NCBI RefSeq assembly: GCF_000220395.1
Contig: NW_004087701.1
Location: forward strand, 1 to 56,733
Direction: 5' to 3'
Origin: Ichthyophthirius multifiliis
Lineage: Eukaryota; Ciliophora; Oligohymenophorea; Hymenostomatida
Length of the DNA: 56,733 nucleotides
Each line of letters opens with the position of its first letter. Within the stretch, counting starts at the first letter, position 1. Below the pieces are notes generated by a model, which saw only the letters and a list, made by a program, of their open reading frames with translations, did no database searches and was not told the origin of the DNA. Position numbers and translations under genes: made by a program. Of this stretch, positions 47,605-56,733 are shown one piece after another.

Positions 47605-50600
47605 GTAATAGTAATAGTAATAACTATGTTACCAGAAAATTTTAAAGTTCATTTAATAAAATAAGATCTTCTTCAACAAATAGTAGGAAAAATACATATA
47701 ATACATAATATTTTTAAAAAGATGTATAATAATTATTATAAAATAATTTTTCATAATCAAACATAAGCAATAATAATATAGAACAATTAAAGTTAAATTA
47801 AATTATCCAATAAAAAAAAGAAATTGAATTATAAATTGAAAAACTGAAAAATATAGAGAATGAAGAAATTCTTAAACTTGAGCTTATTTTAAAATAGTCT
47901 TCCTAATAATTTTTTTTACTGAACAAAATTATATATTAAATCAATCTTAATGCGGTTCCTTATAAGCATCTTTTGATACTTAATCTTAAATTTTACATAT
48001 TTTTTTTACCCCAGAAAACTAAAAGATATACTAAATATTCTTAGACGTGTCTAATTTCCTCGATTTTATTCCAGAAAATGAACTATATGATGTTATTGTT
48101 AATCTTTTTGAAAGTTATGTATTGAAAATTTTATTTTGGGATGAAAATGATTCGAATATAAATATAAAAGTAAATCAAGAAAATCTCTTTTTGCACATGT
48201 AACAATACTTTATGTTATTTGTTGTATAAAATAATAAAAAAAACTATTTCTAAATATTAGATTTATGTAGGTTTTTAAATGAAAAATTACTAAAATAGCC
48301 AAATTTGGAAATAATATAGTCATATTAGCAATAAAATACTTATTTTTATAATACAATATATATAAAAGATTAAATTATTTTAATTTTCATCTAATTTTAG
48401 TGCAAAAGAAATACTTTTGAAAGAAAGAATTTAGATATATCTTGTATATAAAACTAATAAAATAATTAAGAAATATTAAATTAGTTAATTTAAAATTTTG
48501 ATTTTTAAAATTTTAATTGGACAAATAAAATGGATTTTATTGATGAAATTTAAGAAATTTCCTACAAAATTTAAGTTTAAAGTGATAATAAAGGATTTAT
48601 TTTAGAAAAAAATACACATTTTTTTCCTAAAATAATTAAAGATTAATTCTCTTAAAAATATATTAATTCTTGTTTATTTTTATAAGTTTATTTTAAATAA
48701 TAAAAGTTAATTTAATAAACATTAAGTTAAAAATAATTCTTTTTTATTTAAAAAAACTATTCTCTTCTTTAAAATAAAAATCTTTTTTTAACTTTTTTCT
48801 AATTCTAAAATCAGTACTTTTTGACTGCAGATCCTCTATTTATAATAAAAAAAAAAAAAAAAAAAAATTAAACCTATTAAAAAATGTATTTTCTCGTATA
48901 TTGACTAATTAAAAATTGAAAAAAACCCTTCCAAATATGTAATATAATATATTTTATTAAAAATAGTATTCCCAAATTTAATATTTTATTGATAAAATAA
49001 AAAATAGTTTAAAATAAAAAATAATTAATTCATTGAAAAAACGGAATATTTTATTATAATTTAACTCTTTTTTAAAAAAAAAATTGCTTAAATTAATTAT
49101 AATAGATACAAAAAACCTACAAAAAAAAATCATTGTATAAGAGTTTCTAATTTAGATAATTTCAATTAGATTATATTTTATTAAAAAGATATATTTTTCA
49201 ATGCCAAAATATATGTTATTGAAAAAAATAAGCTTAAAAAAATATCATTTTATAATACTAATTAACAAGAAACTAAATATATAAAATAAAATATAAATAA
49301 TTTAAACTAAATTTTTGAATTAAAAGAAAATAAAAAACTTGTTTTTATAAAAAAAGAAGATCTTTCGGCTATTAAAATACAAAATTTCCATAGAAAAAGT
49401 ATTATTTAGAAACAGACACTAATTTAAAAATTAATACCTAATAAACCTGCATTATTATTTCAAATATTAAATAAATAAAAAGAAGATTATTATGTCAAAA
49501 TAGAGAAAAATAATTATCAAAAACTTTATTTATAAGTTCATAAAATATATGCTAAATATTATCTTTAATAAATTCTTCAAAAAAAGTTTAGTTTTGAAAA
49601 AGAGTTCGATTTTTCTTTTAAAGAAAATATTTTTATATAGAAGGAACAAAGAAAAAAGGAAATTTCAACTTAAATTATAAATGAAAAAATCAATCAAAAA
49701 CTACAACTTAAAAATTTGTTGAAATAAAAAATAAAAATACATTCTTAAAAAAAGTTTTTAACAAATCTTAAAAATTAATTTCTTCTTACTTTCTTATATT
49801 CATTTTAAAATAATATATACTATATTTCTTTGTAATCTTTAATAAGAAAATCTATTAAACTTCCTAAAATTAATAAGTTTTTAATTGTTCCTAACTTCGT
49901 TTCTACTCATTTTCTTTAATTATCAGAAGCTTTCTAATTTTTAAACTATGTATTTATTTATTTTTATGAATAAAAATAGTATTATTTTTTAATTTTAAAA
50001 AATTAGTTTGAGATAAAAGAATAGGAAGGAATTTTTGAATGGAAAAAAGACGCTTTATAGAAATTTGCAATTTAAAAAGTAATTAGCTTATTCCGTAAAA
50101 ACTATTTGAGAAAAAATAAAAAGTTTATTTATAATTAGATACTCAAAAATAAATATTTATTTACAATTTAATAAGCCAAATGCCTTAAATATAAAATAAA
50201 TATTTAAAATATATAAAATAACTATTTTTCTAATTTAATAATTAGTTCTCAAATATTTAACAATATAGTTTAAAGCAAAAAACCAATAGAAGAATGTTTC
50301 TAAATAAAAGAAAATCCTTTATAAATTTTATTAAATGAAGAGTTTTTTCTTAATTAATAAATTAACTTTAATAATGAAAATTAAAATAATTAAATAGATA
50401 TTATATAATAAATAAGCTAAAAAAACTAAATAGTGAAATAAATATCTCTAAATTAACCTCTTTAAATTAAAAAAAATTAAATTAAATAAAGCAAAACTTA
50501 TTAGTTAGATATTAGTAATATTAATTAAGAAGAAAATACTAACTTTTTTTAAAAAAATAGCAATAAAAATGATTAAATATAATTTATTAAATCAAATAAT

Positions 50601-52553
50601 ATGAATCGAGAGATCGAAATATTAAATTAACACAATAATAATAAAAACAAAGAATATAATTAAGAATAATAAGAAAACAATTCATAGAAAAGCAAAAAAG
50701 AAAGTAAATAAAATGATCAAACAATTAACTAATAACTTGAAGAGTATAATTAAAATTTTGAAGAACATAATTAAAAATTTGAAGAATATAATGGAGAAGT
50801 ATAAACATAACGATAATAATTAAATTATGAACAATAAGATAAAGAAATTTAATAAAAATAAAATTCAGTTTTTAGTCAAAAACAAGGATTAAGTAGTCAA
50901 ATGATTGCAGATGATAGTGATGAACATTTTTCGCTTGAAAATAATTAAATTTAGTAAACAATAATATTAAAAGAAAGTGTTTTTAGTTAAGATGCACAAT
51001 CTTAAAATTAAATTTAAAACAAAGAAAAGTTAATGAGATAAGAAGAATAAAATTTAAGAGAATATTATGATTTGTAATTTAGGAGTTAACTTGAAAATTT
51101 TCAAAATCAAGAACGTTCGGGTCAACTTTCAAAATTATTATCTTAAGAAAATATTAAAATATAAGAAGATTTAGAAAACTCTAATAAATATAAAAAGTAG
51201 CAATAAGAAAATAATAATGAAACAAGAGAATAATAATAGTTAACCTATAAAGAAGAATAAAGAATAAAAGGAAACGAAGATGCATAATAATAAGAAAAAG
51301 AAGACAAAGTATTAAAAGTAGTAAAAGTAGTAAATGAAGATTTATAAAGTCAAAAAAGTATTGTAAAAAATCCTGAAAATATTTAAGACGAAGATGATGA
51401 GAAAATAACTAAAAACTAAAAATATTAAACTATTTACAAAATTAGTTAATAAAGTTTTGAAAAAATTAACAAAAACCAAAAATTTTAGAAAAGTTTAACT
51501 TTATCTTAAAATTAGTATATTTCATAAATTTAAAATAAAGAAGAAAACTCAAAATTTGTTTCTTAAAGTTTAATATTATAGAATCAATAATAAAGCCAAT
51601 AAAATGGACAAAAGCCTCTAATGAAAAAAAAATCGCTCATAAAAAATGATGAAAAGCAAAAATAATAAGAAGAATAAAATTAATTTAGTAAAATTCATCT
51701 AGATATCAATATATAGAAATAATTAATTGATACTAAAGAATATGAAGTTAATTATAAAGAAATAGATAAAAAAGAAGATGAAAATAATAAAAAATAAAAA
51801 TAAAATAATTAATAGAATCAAGTTTCATAAAATAATTCTAATATTTCAATTATTAGTATAAAAAGTTAAAAATATAAAGCCTTATCACCAAAAAACAAAG
51901 CAGTATCTTTTTAAAAATAAGAAACAAATGAAGCAACTTATAATTAAAATTAAAAACACTATTCAATTTAATTTATCCCAAAACAAGAAAGTTAAATTAC
52001 CTATCATAAATATAATCCTTAAAAAAGTAATAAAATATCTTAAGGAAAGATTGACTAATCTTAGATTTAATAATAATAAATATAAGAAGAAAACAATTAA
52101 TAATAAAAAAATAACTAATAACATGTGATTTAAAATTAAGAAGAAAAATTAATTTAAGAAAATAATAAATATCATTAAGATGAAAATAAAAAAGAAACTT
52201 AAAATGATGTCGAAAACAAAATCTTAGATTAAGTAAATTAAAGAGATTAGGCAATATAAAATATTAAGAAAACACTTTAAAATTAATAAATTTTTAAACA
52301 TATTCCTGTAAAAATTAATTAATAAGTATAAGGAGATGCGAAATTTTTAAGAGTTGGGCTAGAATGGAAAATATAAGTTAGAACTTAATAAGAAAACAAA
52401 TAATTTACAATTTCCGATGAAATTTTATTAGGAATAATTTAAAAATAAAAGAAATAATTTATCATAAATACTTTTAAATAGAAAATAAATTCAACTTTAA
52501 TAATAGACCAAAAAGAATAATTAGTTTTTTAGAATAAAAATATATTCAATTGA
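46302..52553 (+). CDS. Very large TPR and IQ-motif protein, low-complexity tail
   Basis: About 2,000 residues if read as one gene. It starts MSNKNQSYSLDELNQNL. An intron near 46436-46490 restores the frame. TPR-like helices follow at 46540-47050 (LNNLGCFYKRVKDFSTSL, YLNISAVLNQIGEHQQAL, YTCNNLALAYFNAANEQE). Then come a poly-Asn stretch, a coiled-coil piece, and a long middle region of unknown fold (FLDVSNFLDFIPENELYDVI). An IQ-like calmodulin-binding motif lies near 49365-49402 (AIKIQNFHRKSI). The last third is Glu/Gln/Asn/Lys-rich and almost repetitive, ending at TGA 52551-52553. The frame changes near 47375-47460 (intron or indel, unresolved) and at T8 47910-47917. IQ plus TPR suggests a calcium-responsive cytoskeletal or ciliary scaffold. 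It could be two genes, though I see no gap with a stop and a new start. Confidence 0.68.
47562..47625. repeat. In-frame (AAT)n repeat coding poly-Asn
   Basis: About 17 AAT codons followed by alternating AGT/AAT, coding a poly-Asn then Ser-Asn run inside the large TPR/IQ gene. Confidence 0.85.
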
Positions 52554-52658
52554 ATAAAAAAATGAATTATTATTTAATATTCATAAATAATTTTAAAATA
52601 TATATAGTGCGAATGAAAATTGTATTTCTATTTTTTTTAAAAAAGCTATAAATAAAAA

Positions 52659-53687
52659 TCAAAATTATATTTTATATTTTTATGGAAATTCTAAAACTTT
52701 TTATTGAGAGTTTTAATTGCTTATTCATCTAAACCATTGAAGCTTAATTATATTTAATAAATTAATTTTTAATTTAAATAGTTATTTTTTATAATATTAC
52801 CTTAATAAAAATTCACTTTTTAATTCTAGATGTTATTTAATTACATCTAAGCTGTTAATTATATCATTAATACCTTCTAATTACATATAGTTTTTACTTT
52901 TTTTTATTTCAATAAAATAATACATAAAAAATAATATTATATAAAGTACCCTAATAATAAAGTTAAACCTTATATTTTTTTATATTTAATTTATTCAATT
53001 ATTTTTGCAAATTGTTAAGCCCCTTATACATCAATTTAATTTTATCTTTTTTTAAAAAAAAAACAAAAATTGTAATATTAAAAACAAAGAAATCATTTTT
53101 ATAAATAACCCTAAACTCAATTCAATATATTCTAAAAAATTAGATTTCATTTAGGTTAAAGCTTAAAATATAATAATACTTCCTTAATTTTTGAATTTAT
53201 TTAAACTTCATAAAAAAAAATAAAAAAAAAATAAAGTAAAAACGAGACAAAAACTAAAAAACCTTAAATATAATTTAACTTTACAAAGTACAGGAGCTTT
53301 AAAATTATCAAGAATAAATTTAATTTTTTAAGCATCTTCAACACCTTTTAATTTATTAAAACTAAGATTAAGTTCAAATTAATTGAGATGTTTTAATTCA
53401 CAAAAAGTTAAACTTTTTACTAAACTATCAAGCCCAATACTTCTAATTAAATTTTTTTAAAGCTTAATATGAAGTTAAGTTAAACTATTAATGTTAACCT
53501 AACTAATTAAGCTATATAAGAAATGACATGCTGATAGTCCTATTTACTTTACCCTTTAATTTTTATTTAAAATATTCTTATTCTAATTAAATAATATAAA
53601 ATTACTATAAGTTAAAAAAAATCTTGTAAACTTTTTCTTTATTACTTTAATTAATGAATTTTTATAGTTTTTCAAAATCTCCTTCAT
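52659..53687 (-). CDS. Leucine-rich-repeat protein
   Basis: LRR pattern seen in several exons: LTQLHIKLQKNLIRSIGLDS, then FCELKHLNQFELNLSFNKLK, and after introns KYKVQLYYQG and FLLSFNGLDEQAIKTLNKK. Spacing is irregular and the consensus is weak, similar to the many degenerate LRR proteins of ciliates. The start MKEILKNYKNSLIKVIKKKF is at 53687. Several A/T introns are inferred, with edges uncertain in the middle (52980-53290). The 3' end is unresolved: the reading frame I follow has no TGA before it overlaps the opposite-strand gene. One extra A in a run near 52705 would give TGA at 52659, used here. It converges tail to tail with the TPR/IQ gene. Confidence 0.55.
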
Positions 53688-53725
53688 TTTTTATTTCTAT
53701 TTTTTCAGACTTTTAAATATATAAG

Positions 53726-53730
<5 letters not shown>

Positions 53731-53763
<33 letters not shown>
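53731..53763. repeat. (TA)n repeat
   Basis: TA dinucleotide run between two minus-strand genes. Confidence 0.8.
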
Positions 53764-53766
<3 letters not shown>

Positions 53767-53789
53767 TAAATTTTATAATTTAAAATTTT

Positions 53790-54624
53790 TACTATAATGC
53801 AAAGTTTATATAAAACTATGTTTACACTATCTAAACTAATTCTTTATTAGGATCTATTCTAAAAGTCTAGAAATTACGATACCCAATTCTTCTGCTTCTT
53901 ATTTTAATAATATAACTGCTTCTTAGTATTTTTAGCATTCAATTAATTGTAAAAAAGAATTACATTATTCTTCTTTTTCTCCTAATAAACTAATTTAAGA
54001 CAAAACTATACCCGCACTCCACAAATCAGCTTTTTTATAGTCAATGTTTTTTTTATTATTTCTAATTTCTGGCGCTTAATATATTAAATTATCTTTACTT
54101 ATTTAATTTCTACAATATTTAATCCTATTTGTTGAAAAATCGGAAACTTTTGCATAAAGTTTTTCTCCTTATAAAAGAATATTATTAATACTTATATTTC
54201 CATGTGCACAAAGTAAACTTTTCTACAAATAATTTAGTGATTAAACAATTTAATTTAATATTTTCCTTTTATTTTTAACCAATTATACTTATAAATCTTT
54301 AATTTCTTCTACATATTCATATATTACAAATATATTATTATCCTTTTAATATACTTCTAGTAACTTATTTATGTATGAAAAACATTATCTTTATACTTAT
54401 TAATGGATAAATATATCTTCATATATAACTCCGATTTCGAATCTGCTTAAATTTCGATAAGATTTCATTATATAATATGGTGAATATTAAGTTTTGTTTA
54501 CTACTTATTTTTAAACAATATAAATGTTCATTTTTAGAGTTTTTACGATTTGATAATAATCTAATGCACTAATATTGAATATTTATGAAGGCTTTTATTT
54601 ATTTTTTGAACATATATATCCCAT
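53790..54624 (-). CDS. Myristoylation-motif pseudokinase
   Basis: A kinase-like fold with lost catalytic residues. The start MGYICSKNKQKPS at 54624 has Gly2, a probable N-myristoylation site, and Cys5. Visible are YYIMKSYRN (possible ATP lysine), IFVIYEYVEE (hinge strand), SLLCAHGNISINNILLQG in the place of HRDxxxxN, AKVSDFSTNRI in the place of DFG, YQAPEI (APE kept), DLWSAGIVLSQISLLG and the end RLLE. The catalytic Asp is thus Asn and DFG is DFS, while the Asn that binds Mg2+ and the structural APE and DxWSxG remain. No intron seen. Near the end two single-base gaps interrupt LDPNKRISLDS, so the C-terminus is uncertain. It may act as a membrane-anchored scaffold or regulator. Confidence 0.78.
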
Positions 54625-54956
54625 TTTTATTTTTTAGTATATATTTTCTTATTAAATATTAACTTATGTATGATAAAAATATATATTAAAATTTATTTTA
54701 TTATGTAATATAATATAAAATATATATTATATTATTATTAATTATTATATTTTCATTGATTTAAACTAATAATCTTTGATAAATATACTTATATATCACT
54801 AACAGCATTAAAATAAAATAATCATATTAAATAATAAAACATATAATTTAATATAAACAATTGATTATCATCCTCATATATTCAATATATAAAAATAATT
54901 CATTAAATAAAAAAATTACCTAACCGAACCAATTACATAATAAAAAAACTTCAAAA
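54625..54956. other. Intergenic A/T tract between divergent starts
   Basis: 330 bp between the pseudokinase start and the next plus-strand start. No feature recognised. Confidence 0.5.
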
Positions 54957-55665
54957 ATGAGCAAATTACTCCCTAAAAAAAATTCGACACATCCTTAAAA
55001 AAACAGATTAAACTAATCCTATATAAACTAACCTAAAAATTATCTAAAATATTATTTATTGGGAAATATATTACCTTATAATTTAACAGGTAAATAAACC
55101 TTATTGATTTTAATGAATAAAAAAAATAGTAAAAATAATATTATTATTTTTTTTAAAAAAAAAATACATTCCAAAATTTATTTAATGTTTAATAAAGAAT
55201 AATAAATTTTCAATAAACAAGTTTAGACTCTAAAAAAAGTAAAGCATTTTGTTAATATAAAAAAAAAAAATTAAATATTTCAAAAGTAGAGCTTTTCGCA
55301 AAATTTTGAATTAAAATAAATAAAAATAAATAAATTAAAATATAGTAAATAAAAAATAATAAAATAAATAATGTATAATTATTAATAAATATATTAGCTT
55401 TGAAACTGAGTATTTCTAAATAAAAGGATTTGTCTTAATACTAATAAATCAACTTAAAAAATTATTCTCTCTTAAAACTAAGATAGACTTAGATTAAAAA
55501 TTTGAAACTTTAAAAAATATAAATAAACAATGTTCATTAGAATCAATTTATGGTAAGAATCATTAAGAAAATAAACCCATTAATAAAATATGCATTTATT
55601 TAAACGCAGTACAGTTGATTAAGAAACCCACATATTTAAAAAAAACTGGCCTATTCAAATAGCTT
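54957..55665 (+). CDS. Possible gene, partial or degraded (weak RhoGAP resemblance)
   Basis: It opens MSKLLPKKNSTHPQKNRLN, continues YLKYYLLGNILPYNLTGKQ, and after an uncertain intron has coding-like pieces: KHFVNIKKKK and, after an acceptor near 55396, FETEYFQIKGFVLILINQ and YGKNHQENKPINKICIYLN, ending KKPTYLKKTGLFKQ. The last part loosely fits the opening of a RhoGAP domain, where a helix leads to [TE]-G-[IL]-F-[RK]. Nothing resembling the rest of a GAP domain follows, only A/T desert, so the gene is broken, continues past exons I cannot find, or is misread. Function should not be assumed. Confidence 0.35.
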
Positions 55666-56733
55666 ATATATAAAATAATAATTATAGAATTTTATTTTTT
55701 CAAAATAATTTTAATTTTTTTAATATAAATGAATATTTTTTAATAAAAATAATATAAAAGTTGAAATTGTTAAAAAAAATAATCCTTTTATAAAAACATT
55801 TATATTAATAAAAGAAAAACTTAAAAATATATGTCATACATGAATTAAAAAGTTATATATTTAAGCTAAAAAAACTAATGTATTATTTAATTTTTAAATT
55901 TAATATATAATAAAAAGATTAATTATTTTTATTTTCGAATTTTAATAATTTTAATTTTTTAGATATAAAAATAAAAAAGCTAAATATTATTAAAATAATT
56001 ATTTTTTAAAAAGATGAAAAACAAAATTACAAATATATTTCTAAATTCTTAATTAGAAATGATAAATAAAATAAAAATATAATATTATATTAAATAAATA
56101 AAAGTTTCTATATTTTTATAATACTAATTAAAAAAATTATATTTAATAATTTATTTTTAAAAACTAATAAACATATATAAAAATTAAAAATATATAATTT
56201 AAAGATATTCTTCTCTTTCATCAAGTGTTTATACTAAAGAATAAAAAATAACATATTTCATATAATATTTTTTTTATATTTTAAATTTTACTATATAAAT
56301 CATTTAATTTTAAATAGTTGATGTATTTATTGATTTTAAATATATTAAATTTGCAAATTTTATATTTAAAATAATATTTTTTTCATTTAGATATATATAT
56401 ATAAATATATATATATATTTATATATATAAATAAAAGTATATATTTAAATGTTAGATATTATTTATTTTTTATATAAATAAAAATCTATAATTAAAATAT
56501 TCCCTATATTATATTTTTTTTTTAATCAATCAGTTTCAGATATTATTTATCTAAAAATTAAAATATAAGTTTTATACAATAGATTTATAATTTTAGATAT
56601 AAATTATTTTTTTTATATAAAAAAATATAATGAAATTAATAATAATTAATAAAAACAAAATCTAAAAAATATATATATATATATAAAAAATTAAGTAAAT
56701 AAAATTTATGTTTCTTAAAAATAATAAAAAAAA
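55666..56733. other. A/T desert to window end
   Basis: No supportable gene. TA runs occur near 56393-56430 and 56670-56690. There are no telomeric repeats at the window edge. Confidence 0.55.

Noticed and set aside
1-56733. CRISPR arrays, transposons, IES junctions or telomere repeats
   Set aside because: I looked for spaced repeats, transposase motifs, TA-bounded inverted ends and C4A2 repeats and saw none.

Overview
This window looks like macronuclear DNA of an oligohymenophorean ciliate close to Tetrahymena. Ichthyophthirius multifiliis is my best guess, from the extreme A+T content and gene style, with no database search. TAA and TAG sit at normal coding positions in conserved proteins and read as Gln. 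TGA is the only stop I see. Introns are short, very A+T rich and GT..AG. Genes are compact islands in A/T deserts that hold no recognisable coding signal. There is no CRISPR array, operon, transposase or C4A2 telomere repeat.

Layout. 1-1945 is desert. 1946-6448 holds two cyclic-nucleotide-binding genes head to head: a PKA regulatory subunit on minus and a two-domain CNB protein on plus, with a 168-bp gap. Then come a small multi-pass membrane protein (6710-7537), a tRNA-Ala(UGC) at 7677-7749, and a casein kinase 1 family gene (7861-9498). A desert at 9499-11012 carries a 22-nt match to a loxP-type sequencing linker. An orphan type I membrane protein (minus), an orphan coiled-coil gene (plus), a large TPR protein (14762-19123) and a TPR-SET methyltransferase (19651-21815) follow. 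A reticulon-like gene (minus) converges on the methyltransferase. After another desert come a degenerate Rab-like GTPase (25284-26355), ribosomal protein S8 (27459-28156), mitochondrial NAD(P) transhydrogenase (28467-31607, minus), a small probable mitochondrial membrane protein, and ribosomal protein S4 (34479-35538, minus). The right third holds an orphan Gln-rich protein, an ankyrin-AGC kinase, a UBTD-type ubiquitin-domain protein, two small orphans, a gene of about 6 kb with TPRs and an IQ motif, a leucine-rich-repeat protein (minus), a myristoylation-motif pseudokinase (minus) and a degraded gene-like region.

How the genes relate. There is no operon logic. Several encode signalling parts: PKA-R, the second CNB protein, CK1, the ankyrin-AGC kinase, the Rab-like GTPase and the pseudokinase. 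Others are core housekeeping genes: RPS4, RPS8, NNT and the tRNA.

Sequence quality. At least seven conserved genes are broken by single-base indels, mostly in homopolymers. Together with the linker match, this suggests an assembly containing pyrosequencing errors, so the broken genes are probably intact in the organism. The most biologically interesting items are the pseudokinase (HGN for HRD, DFS for DFG), the Rab-like GTPase with Gln after the P-loop Lys, the ankyrin-AGC kinase, the TPR-SET protein, and an RPS4 gene whose first coding exon appears to be only the ATG.
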